From contig CBDIHP010000047.1 in assembly GCA_965279195.1 (NCBI GenBank), positions 124,001 through 188,000 of the forward strand: a stretch of DNA of 64,000 nt, read 5' to 3'. The notes under the pieces were generated by a model. That model had not been told where the DNA came from. It was given only the letters and a program-made list of their open reading frames with translations, and searched no databases. This stretch comes from CBDIHP01 sp965279195. GTDB taxonomy: Bacteria; Planctomycetota; Planctomycetia; Isosphaerales; Isosphaeraceae. Below are positions 17,010 to 26,613 of the stretch, piece by piece. The translations under genes were made by a program, and so were the position numbers. How positions within the stretch are numbered: the first letter of the stretch is position 1; each line of letters begins with the position of its first letter.

Positions 17010-17018
17010 GTGCAGGAT

Positions 17019-18461
17019 TTAACCGTGAGGGGTCCGCTCGGACTTGGCGGCGGGCTTGCCGTGGAGGCGTTGCTCGTGGCCTTCGAGGAGCTGGCCGGCG
17101 GCCTTGAAGCGGGAGTTCACGCCGGGCTGGGGGTAGAGGCCGCCGCCGAGGATCAGGGCGGTCAGGGTCATCACGGCGATCCGCTCGCGCAGGCCGATCC
17201 GCAGCGACACGCTCGACGTGTGCCGTGAACCGGTGAACAGGAGAAAATACGCTCGCAGGATGGCGATGCCGTTGAAGGCCGCCGCGGCGATGACCAGGAG
17301 TCCCACGAACAGGTTCGTCTCGATCGTGCTGTCCACGAGCAGTTCGGTCGAGATGAAGCCGAGGGTGCCGGGGAAGCCGACGGTCGCCAGCCCGGTGAGC
17401 AGGAAGAAGACGGCGAGCGCGGGGGTGTGGTCGTAGAGGCCGTGGAACCTCGTGAGCGACATCCGCCCGAACCGGGATTCGAGCGCACGCAAGGTCAGCC
17501 CGAAGCCGCCGAGCGAGAGGATGACCGAGAACCACAGGCAGAGCGACGCCGTGAGCGTCAGCTCGGTGTGCAGCTCCAGGCCGACGAGCACCAGCGAGGC
17601 GTGGCTGAGGAACAGGTGGGCGAAGAGGCGGCGCGTCTCGCGCTGGATGGTCGCCATCCCGGCCGCATAAACGGCGGTGACGAGCGAGAGGAGCCCGATC
17701 CACTGGAGGACCCACGCCGGGCTGACCGGCAGGACCAGCCGGACGGCGGTGTAGACGCCGGTGAGCGGCAGGACGAACAGCAGGCCGATGCCGAAGCTCG
17801 CGTGCTCGAACCAATCGGTCAGCCAGCAGTGCATGGGCACCGTGCCCGCGCGGATGAGCACGGCCAGGAGCAGCGGCAGCACGGCCCACCACGGGGCGAC
17901 CTTGATGTCCTGCCCCGCCAGGCTGACCTCGACGGCCGCCCAGCCCAGGGCGAGGACGACCACGAATGCGAGCATATGCACGAGGTAGACGCGCGTGCTC
18001 CTCTTTCGGATCACCAGCTCGACATAGGGCGGGACGGTCGAGAGCGCCAGCAGGCCGATGAGCACCCAGGGCTCCTGGCACGAGAAGGTCGCCAGGGTGA
18101 TGGCCTCGGTGGCGAGCGACCACGAGACGGAGAACCGCCTCATGTGCGTGCGGGCCGTGGCGGTGGCGGTGAGGAAGTGCAGGAGCGCGATCGCGGGGAC
18201 CATCGGCGCGCTGAGTTCGTCGAGCCAGAACATCATCGAGCCGAAGATCGACGGCTGGAGGCTCCGGGCGCGCAGGGCCTCGGCCGGCACGTCGGCGTAC
18301 TCGGCCAGCCAGGCGAAGAAGGTGCAGGCGAACACCAGCCCGGTGAACACCATGCCCGTGCGGTGGGCCCGGATCGGGTCGCGGAGGAAGCTCGTGACGA
18401 CGAAGCCTGCGAGCGCCAGGCCGACGGCGACCTCGATCCAGGGGAGGTGAAGAATATTCAT
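17019..18461 (-). CDS. NuoM/NuoL-like membrane subunit, second ion-channel subunit of the DAB complex
   Basis: 480 residues with about 13-14 hydrophobic segments. The fold is that of proton-translocating subunits of complex I and Mrp antiporters (Proton_antipo_M). Key positions compared with NuoM: the glutamate in CQEPWVLIG is kept and so is the late glutamate in GFPGTLGFISTELL. Two channel lysines are arginine: LIRAGTVPMHCWL where NuoM has AVKMPMVPLHGWL, and ETRRLF where it has DIKRLI. The ATG overlaps the stop of the gene at 18458 by four bases (ATGA), so the two are translationally coupled. With dabA upstream, it is best read as an additional proton-coupling subunit of an inorganic carbon pump. 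Confidence 0.8.
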   Translation of the reverse strand: MNILHLPWIEVAVGLALAGFVVTSFLRDPIRAHRTGMVFTGLVFACTFFAWLAEYADVPAEALRARSLQPSIFGSMMFWLDELSAPMVPAIALLHFLTATATARTHMRRFSVSWSLATEAITLATFSCQEPWVLIGLLALSTVPPYVELVIRKRSTRVYLVHMLAFVVVLALGWAAVEVSLAGQDIKVAPWWAVLPLLLAVLIRAGTVPMHCWLTDWFEHASFGIGLLFVLPLTGVYTAVRLVLPVSPAWVLQWIGLLSLVTAVYAAGMATIQRETRRLFAHLFLSHASLVLVGLELHTELTLTASLCLWFSVILSLGGFGLTLRALESRFGRMSLTRFHGLYDHTPALAVFFLLTGLATVGFPGTLGFISTELLVDSTIETNLFVGLLVIAAAAFNGIAILRAYFLLFTGSRHTSSVSLRIGLRERIAVMTLTALILGGGLYPQPGVNSRFKAAGQLLEGHEQRLHGKPAAKSERTPHG

Positions 18462-19849
18462 GTGATCTCTTCAAACGCTCCAAATTCGGAGGCCACCCGA
18501 TCCGACTCGCGCGAGGTCGTGCCGGCGAGGAAGTCGGTCCATCGGCGCTCGAGGTCGTCGAACCGCCGGAACACGCCCGCGACCGGCCCGACCACGTACC
18601 GCCTCAGCGAGGCGTCGAGGTAGCCGCGTTCGAGCGCGAATCGATAGAGCCAGATCCGCCAGGAGAGGTCGCCGACCCTGCCGAACACCGCGCCGCCGCT
18701 GGGCAGTCGGTCGCCCAGGGCGTTCTCCAGCGAGCGATAATCCTGCAGGAGCGACGGCGCCCGCACGAACTGGAGCGTCCGCAGGCAGGCGTGGCCGAGC
18801 AGGTGGATCAGCGCGATGTAGCGGAACCCGAGGCCGATCTCGGCGACGATCAGGCCGACCTGCGAGAGGGACGCGAATGACAGCACGGATTTGATGTCGG
18901 TCTGCACGCTGCCGGCGAGGTAGGCGAACAGCGACGTCGCCAGCCCCATCGCCACGACCAGGATGCTGAGGATCAGCGAGCGGTCGAGCAGGGGGCTGAT
19001 GCGGAGGATGAGGAAGGCCCCGAGGTGGACCGACAGCGCGCCGTAGAACACCGCGCTCGACGGCGTGGGCCCTTCCATCGCGCGGGGCAGCCAGCCGGAG
19101 AAGGGCACCATCGCCGACTTGCCGGCCGCCGCCGCCAGGAGCAGCACGCCGACCAGGAGCGCCTGGCTCGTGGCGACGTCGGTGAGTTCCTCGGGCCAGG
19201 TTCCGCCGCCCATCAGCTTGTGAAAATCCCCCTCGCCCCGCACGTGATGCAGCACAACCGCGGCGAGCAGCAGGGCGGCGTCGGACACGCGGTAAACCGA
19301 CCAGACCCACAGGCCGTTGCGGGCCGGGGCCGGTCGATCCTGGAAGAACGTCACGAGCAGGGCCGACGACAGGCCGACGAGTTCCCAGCCGGAGAAGAGC
19401 GTCTCGATCGTGCCGGCGAGCGAGGTCACCACCATGCCCAGCATGAAGATGCTGTAGAGCATGAAGAAGCGAGTATATCCCGGCTCGCGGTGCATGTACT
19501 TGGTCGCGAACGCCCCGACCGTGCCCGAGAGCAGGTACGACAGGATCGCGAACGGCACCGAGAGGCGGTCATACGTCAACTTGACGGAGAAATGGTAGGC
19601 GCCGTGGATCTCGACCCAGTCCCCCAGGGGGATCGGCACGTGCCGGCTGCCCGTCGCGAGCATGCCGCCGAGCACGAACAGGGCCGAGAACAGGCCGAGG
19701 ACGGTGGCGACGAAGACGAACTGCGAGATCGTCTTCTCCTCCAGCTTCTGGCCGACCAGCAGCGGGATCCCCAGCGCGGCGACGAGCAGGGCGGGGCTGG
19801 CGACGACGACCAGCCCGAAGAATCGCATCCACTGTTCGAGGTCTAGCAT
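18458..19849 (-). CDS. dabB: DabB-like (NuoL-like) proton-channel subunit
   Basis: 463 residues, multispanning. It carries the NuoL-type motifs: the glutamate in LFSGWELVGLSS, the lysine in AAGKSAMVPFSGWLPRAMEG, the lysine in QTDIKSVLSFASLSQVGL, and HLLGHACLRTLQF, where the usual lysine is arginine. It is shorter than respiratory NuoL (over 600 residues) and lacks the last helices and the lateral arm, as expected for DabB proteins. The C-terminal 100 residues are soluble and charged. DabB couples cation flow to the DabA catalytic subunit so that CO2 is converted to bicarbonate in one direction. It is encoded 64 bases after dabA and overlaps the next gene by four bases. No other respiratory complex I gene is nearby. 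Confidence 0.87.
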   Translation of the reverse strand: MLDLEQWMRFFGLVVVASPALLVAALGIPLLVGQKLEEKTISQFVFVATVLGLFSALFVLGGMLATGSRHVPIPLGDWVEIHGAYHFSVKLTYDRLSVPFAILSYLLSGTVGAFATKYMHREPGYTRFFMLYSIFMLGMVVTSLAGTIETLFSGWELVGLSSALLVTFFQDRPAPARNGLWVWSVYRVSDAALLLAAVVLHHVRGEGDFHKLMGGGTWPEELTDVATSQALLVGVLLLAAAAGKSAMVPFSGWLPRAMEGPTPSSAVFYGALSVHLGAFLILRISPLLDRSLILSILVVAMGLATSLFAYLAGSVQTDIKSVLSFASLSQVGLIVAEIGLGFRYIALIHLLGHACLRTLQFVRAPSLLQDYRSLENALGDRLPSGGAVFGRVGDLSWRIWLYRFALERGYLDASLRRYVVGPVAGVFRRFDDLERRWTDFLAGTTSRESDRVASEFGAFEEIT

Positions 19850-19913
19850 CCGTCCCCCCCGGACCGCAGGCGTCGCGGCGAATCGTTGAATCGATCGACA
19901 CTCATCGGCGCGT

Positions 19914-22900
19914 TCAACTCTCGATCTCCGCGAATTCCAGGTGGTCGCGCCAGCCGCGATACCAGTCGACCGACGAGGCCGTCCGGGGCAGCACGCTCGA
20001 CCGCGTCTGATAGGGGTAGAACCGGCCGTCCTCGGGCCGGAACAGGAAGACCTCGCGCGACGACGGGTGCAGCAGCGCGAGCTGGATCCAGCCGTTCCGG
20101 CACATCCGGCCGATGCCCTCGTTCGCGTCCATGATCGACGTCATCGCCTCGGGCGTGGTCTCGATCAGGAACAGCGAGCGGACCGGCTCGTGGATCTCGA
20201 CCATCTGCCAGGGGAGCCCCGTGCGGAGGTCGCTGGCCGCGCCGTCCATCACGCCCAGGAGCGACGCCAGGTTGTGCGGCAGCTTGGTCCCCGCGCCGAA
20301 GCCCGGGTTATCCACATGCGAGAAGTAATACTCCAGATTGATGCCAGAGCAGACGGGGAACACCGCCTGGAGGATCCGGGTGAGGATGGCGCCCTCGGGC
20401 GTGTCCTGGGTCGGGTCGTAGGAGGTGAGGAACGCGCGGCGGTCGAGGAACAGCCCGCGCGACCAGAAGCGGCGTCCGACGAACGTCAATGCGTTGGTCG
20501 CGTGCCCCAGCTCGGGCCGGGTCTGCGCCAGGTCCTCGGATCGGCCCTCGACGTGCTCCTTGGCCGCCTCGAAGTCGAGCGTGAGCGGGGCCGACATGAA
20601 CCGCCGACAGCGCTCGTGGGCGTTCCGCTCGGAGGCCCGGTCGACGATCGAACGGATCCCCTTCAGCTCCTCCTGGTGCGACGGCGGCACGAGGTTCAGG
20701 TCGGAAAAGGTGACCGAATCGTCGCACGTATTGTGATACGAGCCGACGAAGATCGTTTCATTCGGGATCGGCAGCCCGCGATTCGCGAGGGCCTGCCGCA
20801 CGCGCGGATCGTTCAGGATCTGGGCGAGCGCCCGGGCGTTCGGCCCGCCCGCCGCGCCGCCGCAGGCGCCGCAGTTGTAGGCCGAGTTGTGCGGGTTGTT
20901 CAGGCTGTTGGAGCCGTGGCCGATCAGGAGCACGACGCGGGCGAAGTTCGACGTCAGGCCGACGTCGCGGAGCAGCCGATCGCCGATGCCGATCATCTCG
21001 TCGAGCGTGTAGCCCACGCCGGGTCCGTCGGGGGCCGGCGCGATGTCCCCGGCGCGTTCGAGCTTGAGCCGCGTCCTCGGCGGCGCCTGCACCATCCGGC
21101 CGACCGCCTGTCGGAACTTCGCGGTGAGGCGGGGGAAGAGGATCCGGGCCACGAGTGGCACCGACGCCAGCACGCCGCCGAGCCCGCTGACGATGGCCCC
21201 GAGGGCGAACGAACGCGTCCCCTGGTGGATCCGGTGCGAGGCCCTGCCGAGGGCCTTCCGCGTGCGGGCCCGGCGCTTCGAGTCGCGGGCCGCCTCGTCG
21301 TCGACCTCCTCGGCCACCCAGTTCGAGGGCCGGACGACCACCGGGCAGAGCGGCACATAGTGCGCCTCGGCCACGCCCCGGTAGTACATCGCCACCGCGA
21401 AGAATCCGGCCGCGCCCAGGGTCTCGACCTCGGGGGCGAGTTCCTCCAGGTGACGCCGGAACGATTCTTCACGTTCGTCGATGCAACAAATGACCTGAAA
21501 CCTCGGCGTGGATGCCGGCAGCTTGGCCTTCGGCGTGTGCAGGGCCACGGCGTCGAGCGTCTGGATCGTCAGCCGACGCTCATACGCGAGCTGGAACACC
21601 CGACGGCGTTCGATCGAGCCGAAGGTCTCGACCTCGCGCACCAGCGTCGCCCACTCGTCGCGCGTCAGGCGGTGCAGGACGTCCGGCGAGAGCCCGAACA
21701 CCTGCGCGAGCTGGAAGATCTGGAAGGCCCGCTGTTCGATCGTCGGCGGCCATGGGAGCTGGATCCTCGCCCTCGCCGCGTCGCGCAGGCCATCCAGGGG
21801 TCCGCGATACTCCAGCGCGTCGGCCGCCGCGTCGGCCAGCGAGAAGCGGTCGAGGATCAGCCGCACCGCGAGGAAACCGATGAGGCTGCCCGGCAGGATC
21901 GGGTGCGCGACGCGGTCGCCGCGCTCCTCCACCTGCTGCACCATGCCGCCCCAGCCTCGCAGGGCGAGCAGTGTTGAGGAGAGATAGGCTTCCCACTCCT
22001 CCCGAGGCACGCCGAGGATGCCTAGCGATTCCTCGATGGATTCGAGCGCACCGATGTGATCACGGCCCAGACGCGTGAGCTCGGCCGAGAGCCCCTTGAT
22101 CCAGAGATCCGGCGGCCCGCCCGGCTGGCCGTAGACGGCGAGGAATGCCTCGTAGAAGCCGTCTTCCTGGCGGGGCAGCGGCCAGTGGGCCATCCCCTGG
22201 TCGACGTACGCCGCGCAGAAGCGGATGAGCAGCTCGTTGGCCTGCGTGTCGGCGTCGACGCCCGTCGCCTCGAGCAACAGCTCGCGGTGCCGGATCGGCA
22301 GCTTGGGCGGATCGGTGTATGGGGGCAGGTCGGCCACGCCGTCGAAGCAGACGCGCCAGAGCGACTGGAGCGTGAACCGCTCCCAGGTGGCCTCGTTCCA
22401 GGTCTCGATCACCGCCACCGGGAACCGGCCGAGCAGCTCGCGCAGGCCCTGGCCGGTCCTGGACGGGCCGTTGCCGTTGGCCCCGCCGGCGTTGCCGTCG
22501 CCCTTGCGTCGCGTCGGGTCGTAGCCGAGATCGACTCGTAAATCCCGGAACATCCACCGGCGCGTTTCCGCGATCAGGCGCGATCGGGTCGCGCCCGAGG
22601 CGTCGCCCGAGACGCGCTGGAGCCCCTCGGTCTCGGCGACGTACCACACCAGCTCCTCGGTCGGCCCGGTGCGGAGCGGGTACTGCAGCATCGCCAGCCG
22701 CAGGTGGAGCCGGCTGCCGAACCCGGGGATGCGCTCCTCGGCGCGGTCGCCGAGGTCCTGCACCAGCACTTCCTCGATGTCGGAGAATCGGATGCGGCCC
22801 TTCGCCAGCTCGGCGCGGTAGCGGTCCTCGGAGAGGTACGGCTGGCAGCCGAACACCTGTCCGCCGAGCGTGACGGCCTCGTGGAACGGCAGTTCCTCGA

Positions 22901-23096
22901 AGGCGTGCAGGGTGTTGTGGTGGATGAAGACCGTGATCGGCCCCTGGGCCGGCAAGAGGTGCGCGGCGTGCGCGATCACCTCGCGGAGATGGCCGATCGG
23001 GTCGTCGCCGTGCCCGTGGCCATGCCCGTCCGCCGCGTGGTGGCCGGGCGACCCATCAGAATCGACTGGACCGTTCATATTGTCCGGGACGCTCAT
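19914..23096 (-). CDS. dabA: DabA, catalytic subunit of the inorganic carbon pump (UPF0753/DUF2309)
   Basis: 1060 residues. It begins with a His/Gly/Asp-rich stretch (HHAADGHGHGHGDDPIGH, 18-35), then the DabA hallmark FIHHNTLHAFEELPFHEAV. The zinc site described for DAB2 is intact: C538 and D540 in CCIDERE, H727 in LIGHGSNS, and C742 in YNCGACGG. The spacings (two residues, then fifteen) are the same as in DAB2. DabA is a beta-carbonic-anhydrase-like enzyme driven by DabB, accumulating bicarbonate in the cytoplasm at the inner membrane. It is the first gene of a three-gene operon. No carboxysome or RuBisCO gene is in the window, so a role in feeding anaplerotic carboxylases or in pH/CO2 homeostasis is more likely than autotrophy. 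Confidence 0.93.
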   Translation of the reverse strand: MSVPDNMNGPVDSDGSPGHHAADGHGHGHGDDPIGHLREVIAHAAHLLPAQGPITVFIHHNTLHAFEELPFHEAVTLGGQVFGCQPYLSEDRYRAELAKGRIRFSDIEEVLVQDLGDRAEERIPGFGSRLHLRLAMLQYPLRTGPTEELVWYVAETEGLQRVSGDASGATRSRLIAETRRWMFRDLRVDLGYDPTRRKGDGNAGGANGNGPSRTGQGLRELLGRFPVAVIETWNEATWERFTLQSLWRVCFDGVADLPPYTDPPKLPIRHRELLLEATGVDADTQANELLIRFCAAYVDQGMAHWPLPRQEDGFYEAFLAVYGQPGGPPDLWIKGLSAELTRLGRDHIGALESIEESLGILGVPREEWEAYLSSTLLALRGWGGMVQQVEERGDRVAHPILPGSLIGFLAVRLILDRFSLADAAADALEYRGPLDGLRDAARARIQLPWPPTIEQRAFQIFQLAQVFGLSPDVLHRLTRDEWATLVREVETFGSIERRRVFQLAYERRLTIQTLDAVALHTPKAKLPASTPRFQVICCIDEREESFRRHLEELAPEVETLGAAGFFAVAMYYRGVAEAHYVPLCPVVVRPSNWVAEEVDDEAARDSKRRARTRKALGRASHRIHQGTRSFALGAIVSGLGGVLASVPLVARILFPRLTAKFRQAVGRMVQAPPRTRLKLERAGDIAPAPDGPGVGYTLDEMIGIGDRLLRDVGLTSNFARVVLLIGHGSNSLNNPHNSAYNCGACGGAAGGPNARALAQILNDPRVRQALANRGLPIPNETIFVGSYHNTCDDSVTFSDLNLVPPSHQEELKGIRSIVDRASERNAHERCRRFMSAPLTLDFEAAKEHVEGRSEDLAQTRPELGHATNALTFVGRRFWSRGLFLDRRAFLTSYDPTQDTPEGAILTRILQAVFPVCSGINLEYYFSHVDNPGFGAGTKLPHNLASLLGVMDGAASDLRTGLPWQMVEIHEPVRSLFLIETTPEAMTSIMDANEGIGRMCRNGWIQLALLHPSSREVFLFRPEDGRFYPYQTRSSVLPRTASSVDWYRGWRDHLEFAEIES

Positions 23097-23424
23097 CGGG
23101 GAATGGTGCGCGGCCGGCGCGCAGAAAGAAGGGCGACGAGATTCGCCGCCCTCGCGTCAATCCACACGGATGCGATCGGGGATGGTTCGGGTTCGTCGGG
23201 GGAGGGAGCGGACGACCCGCGGGGGGGATCGCTGGGCGAGGGGCACGGACGTAGGCCCGATGGGAAATCCATCGGGGTCCGGGGCGAGCACAAGGCGACT
23301 CCCTCCGATCGGCCCGGCTCGGCTGCGGCAGCAAATGCGCATGCGTGAACCGGGCAGACATGCCGCCCCGTTGAATCGACGCGGCGCGTGGATCCAAACA
23401 AGCAGCAAGCGTAATCTACAGCCT
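23097..23424. other. Gene-free upstream region of dabA
   Basis: I see no supported gene. Open frames on both strands are arginine/proline-rich and lack family motifs. The stretch should contain the dabA promoter, but no box can be named with confidence. Confidence 0.4.
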
Positions 23425-23460
23425 GATGCCCCCCCTGAACAGCCCAGTCCTGGGGGCATC
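23425..23460 (-). terminator. Probable hairpin terminator of the NTF2-like gene
   Basis: GATGCCCCC (23425-23433) pairs perfectly with GGGGGCATC (23452-23460), 26 bases beyond the minus-strand stop at 23486. No T-run follows. Confidence 0.5.
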
Positions 23461-23485
23461 GATGAGAATTTTCTAACCGCTCCGC

Positions 23486-23959
23486 TCAGCGCGCGGCGAC
23501 GATGAAGAATTGGAGCGTCTGGATCCGCCAGACCCCGTCCTGCTTCGCCCGCAGCTGGATGAAGGCGTACGACTCGCCCGAGTCGACGTTGGGGGCGAAC
23601 TTGCCCTCGATCGCCAGCAGGTCGGGGGCGATGAACCGCGCCGACTCGACCACGTTCCGCGAGGTCGTCTTCTTGTCCTTCTCATTCTCGTACAGCTTGG
23701 CGTAGAACCGCTCGATCTCGGCCCGGCCGGTGGTGGTCTCGACCTTGAAGCCGGCGTCGGATTCCTTGCGGCTCACGACCTGGAGCGTGGCCTCCTCGAC
23801 GTAGGTCGCGGCGATCGCGGCGGCGTCCTTCTTGTCAAAGATGGCCGCGCCTTCCTTCAGGATGCCCTGAGCCACCGCCTTGGCGTCGTCCCTCGCGCGG
23901 GCGGGGGTACTCTGCAGGGCCAGGGCCGCGACGGCGATGGTGATGAGAAGCGTTCGCAT
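23486..23959 (-). CDS. Secreted NTF2/SnoaL-like (DUF4440-type) protein
   Basis: 157 residues from the ATG at 23959, which is preceded by GGAGGACG. Signal peptide MRTLLITIAVAALALQSTPARA, then a compact alpha+beta cone of the nuclear-transport-factor-2 type: GAAIFDKKDAAAIAATYVEEATL is the typical first helix and strand, and GVWRIQTLQFFIV is the typical last strand. Family members bind small ligands or are enzymes; no catalytic residue can be assigned. The gene is divergent from the S9 peptidase at 24215, leaving a 255-base shared control region. The open frame continues far upstream, but only this portion has coding character on this strand. Confidence 0.75.
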   Translation of the reverse strand: MRTLLITIAVAALALQSTPARARDDAKAVAQGILKEGAAIFDKKDAAAIAATYVEEATLQVVSRKESDAGFKVETTTGRAEIERFYAKLYENEKDKKTTSRNVVESARFIAPDLLAIEGKFAPNVDSGESYAFIQLRAKQDGVWRIQTLQFFIVAAR

Positions 23960-24214
23960 GCGTCGTCCTCCGTTCAATCGGGAGAGATTCGTCCGAATCG
24001 ACAACCTGCGCCATTGCAGCGATACGGCCGCCGCGACGCAAGGGATCAGCAGGATTGGATCTTCGTACAACCGCCCCCCCGACGAAGCGCCGGAACCCCC
24101 GTGCCGACGGGCCGCACGCCGGATAACATCGGGGCATCGCATTCCCCGGCCCGGCCTCCCCCGGACCGATCGTCGCCGACGACACGCCAACCCTCGATCG
24201 AGACCACAGCCGCC

Positions 24215-26308
24215 ATGCGACACGTCCCGAACGCGCCCCGCGCCGCTATCCTCGCCACGATCGCGATCCTCGCCGCCACGCCCCTCGCCGCCGCGCAGGA
24301 TCGGCTCAAGACGATGCCGGGGTACGAGAATTACCAGAAGATGAGCCGGCAGATCCCCGGCTCGGTGAAGATGGGTGTCGTGAATGGCACCTGGCGCGAC
24401 GGCGGCAAGGCGCTCGAGTATCGCAAGGACGGCAAGACCCTGCGGCTCGACCTCGCCACCGGCACGTCGGCCGAGGCCAAGCCCGGCGGCGGGTCGGCCG
24501 GGGAGGACGTCGGCGGACGCTTCGGCTTCATCGAGCGGGGCCGCCAGGCCGCATCGGCCACGTCGCCGGATGGACATTTGAAGGCCTATCACAAGGACCG
24601 AAACCTCTGGATCTCCGACGTCAAGGGCGCGGTTGAGCACCAGGTCACGACCGACGGCAGCGAGGCCAAACGCATCAAGAACGGCATCGCGAGCTGGGTC
24701 TACGGCGAGGAACTCTTCCAGAACAGCGCCATCTGGTGGTCGCCCGACAGCAAGAAGGTGGCCTTCTACCGCTTCGACGAATCCGGCGTGAAGGACTACT
24801 ACCTCCAGCTCAACCAGACGAAGCTCCAGAGCACCATCGACGTCGAGCCCTACCCCAAGTCCGGCACGCCCAACCCGATCGTCGATCTGTTGATCTATGA
24901 CGTCGCCTCGAAGTCGATCACCAGGGCCGACGTCCGCGATGGCAAGCCCTTCGCCGACGACGCGGTGGGCTACTATGTCTACAAGATCATGTGGAGCCCC
25001 GACGGCAAGGAGATCCTGTTCCACCGCACCAACCGCCGACAGAACGTCCTCGACCTCGCCGCCTGCGACCCCAAGACCGGCACGTGCCGCACGATCGTCC
25101 GCGACGAGTGGCCCGCGAGCTGGGTCGAGAACCTGCCGAAGATGCAGTTCCTCAAGGACAACAACCGCTTCCTCTACGAGTCCGAGCGGAACGGGTTCAA
25201 GAACTATTATCTCTATGACCTCACCGGCAAGCTCCACAACGCCGTGACCAGCCACGATTTCGAGGTCGAGCGGATCGTCCGCGTCGACGAGGCGGCCGGG
25301 ACCGTCGACTACCTCGCCCACGACGGCGACAATCCCATCAAGCTCCAGCTCCACCGCGTCGGGCTCGACGGGAAGAATCACAAGCGGCTCACCGACCCCA
25401 AATATCATCATACGGTGAACATCGCGCCCGACGGCAAGCACTTCGTCGACGTCATCCAGACCCACGACGAGCCGCCGGTGACCCGGGTGGTGAGCGAGGA
25501 CGGCAAGGTCGTCGCCGAGTTGGGCAGGAGTGACACCAGCAAGTTCGAATCGCTCGGGCTCCAGAAGGTCGAAATCGTCAAGTTCAAGGCCGGGGACGGC
25601 ACAACCGACCTCTACGGCCTGCTGCACAAGCCCAGCCACTTCGACCCGAAAAAGAAGTACCCGATGCTCGTCACGGTCTACGCCGGCCCGGCCACGAACG
25701 CCGCCCGCGAGACCTTCACGATGCCGAGCGCGCTGGCGGAATACGGCTTCCTCGTCGCGTCCTTCGACGCCCGCTCGGCCGCCGGCCGGGGCAAGAAGTT
25801 CCTCGACGCGATCTATGAAAAGCTCGGCATCACCGAGATCGACGACCTCGCCGCCGGCGTGAAGTCGCTCTGGGATCGGCCCTATGTCGACAAGAATCGC
25901 GTCGGGATCTTCGGCACGTCCTACGGCGGCTACGCCTCGATCATGGCCCTCTTGCGCCACCCCGAGGCCTTCCAGGCCGCCTGCGCGTCGTCGCCGGTGA
26001 CCGACTGGCGGCACTACGACACGATCTACACCGAGCGTTACATGTGGACGCCCCAGGGCAACAAGAAGGGCTACGACGCCGGCAGCGCCATGACCTACGC
26101 CGACGACCTCAAGGGCCGCCTGATGATCTTCTACGGCACCGCCGACAACAACGTCCACCCGTCGAACGCCATGCAGCTCATCCAGGCCCTCCAGCGCGCC
26201 GGAAAGAGCTTCGACGTCATGGTCGGCCCCGACATGGGCCACTCCGCCATCAACAACCAACGCATGATGGAATTCTTCATCGAGAACCTGGTCATGAAAG
26301 CCAGGTAA
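24215..26308 (+). CDS. S9-family dipeptidyl peptidase (DPP IV type), secreted
   Basis: 697 residues, start at 24215, signal peptide to about residue 27 (LAATPLAAAQ). The N-terminal two thirds form the DPP IV beta-propeller, including SWVYGEELFQNSAIWWSPD, which holds the EE pair that binds the substrate N-terminus. The C-terminal alpha/beta-hydrolase domain has the catalytic triad S569 (GTSYGGY), D644 (GTADNNVHP) and H676 (MGHSAIN). It should release dipeptides from the N-termini of peptides in the periplasm or outside. A repeat element (copy C) and a third M14 peptidase gene follow on the same strand. Confidence 0.92.
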   Translation: MRHVPNAPRAAILATIAILAATPLAAAQDRLKTMPGYENYQKMSRQIPGSVKMGVVNGTWRDGGKALEYRKDGKTLRLDLATGTSAEAKPGGGSAGEDVGGRFGFIERGRQAASATSPDGHLKAYHKDRNLWISDVKGAVEHQVTTDGSEAKRIKNGIASWVYGEELFQNSAIWWSPDSKKVAFYRFDESGVKDYYLQLNQTKLQSTIDVEPYPKSGTPNPIVDLLIYDVASKSITRADVRDGKPFADDAVGYYVYKIMWSPDGKEILFHRTNRRQNVLDLAACDPKTGTCRTIVRDEWPASWVENLPKMQFLKDNNRFLYESERNGFKNYYLYDLTGKLHNAVTSHDFEVERIVRVDEAAGTVDYLAHDGDNPIKLQLHRVGLDGKNHKRLTDPKYHHTVNIAPDGKHFVDVIQTHDEPPVTRVVSEDGKVVAELGRSDTSKFESLGLQKVEIVKFKAGDGTTDLYGLLHKPSHFDPKKKYPMLVTVYAGPATNAARETFTMPSALAEYGFLVASFDARSAAGRGKKFLDAIYEKLGITEIDDLAAGVKSLWDRPYVDKNRVGIFGTSYGGYASIMALLRHPEAFQAACASSPVTDWRHYDTIYTERYMWTPQGNKKGYDAGSAMTYADDLKGRLMIFYGTADNNVHPSNAMQLIQALQRAGKSFDVMVGPDMGHSAINNQRMMEFFIENLVMKAR

Positions 26309-26356
26309 CGCCAACGCTGCTACTTCTGAGAATCCAGGTGAGGGGGGAGGCCCGAA

Positions 26357-26540
26357 GGCGCCGGGCGAGGGTCTCCAGACCCCGCCCTTACCTCCGCCTC
26401 ATCGCACCACCCAATCGGGTCTCCAGACCCTATTCAAAAGCCCCCACGAAGCAGGGCCATTGATTTTCGGTCGGGAGCCCATTCCCTGCGGTACCGCATC
26501 TCAGGGCAAGGGTGGGGTGTGGAGACCCTCGCCCAACGCC
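26357..26540. repeat. GGGTCTCCAGACCC-type inverted repeat element, copy C
   Basis: 184 bp. Ends begin GGCGCCGGGCGAGGGTCTCC and, inverted, GGCGTTGGGCGAGGGTCTCC. The middle contains CGGGTCTCCAGACCC, then an AGGGCC-ATTGATTTTCGG core that recurs in copies E and F. Confidence 0.8.
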
Positions 26541-26580
26541 AGGCCCATCCAGCCGAACCAGATCCCCATTCGCATCAAAG

Positions 26581-26608
26581 ACCCATCACCCATCACCCAT
26601 CACCCATC
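26581..26608 (+). repeat. Tandem heptamer (ACCCATC) x4
   Basis: Four exact tandem copies of ACCCATC end five bases before the ATG at 26614, in the place where a ribosome-binding site would be expected. Slippage here would change the spacing or sequence of the leader. Confidence 0.85.
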
Positions 26609-26613
26609 AGAAA

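Noticed and set aside
17019..19849. Fragment of a respiratory complex I operon
   Set aside because: Two NuoL/NuoM-like genes directly follow dabA with tight spacing, and no other nuo genes are present, so the DAB interpretation fits better.
23486..26314. A single 942-codon minus-strand gene including the NTF2-like protein
   Set aside because: Only the last 158 codons have coding character; the rest is antisense to a complete S9 peptidase.
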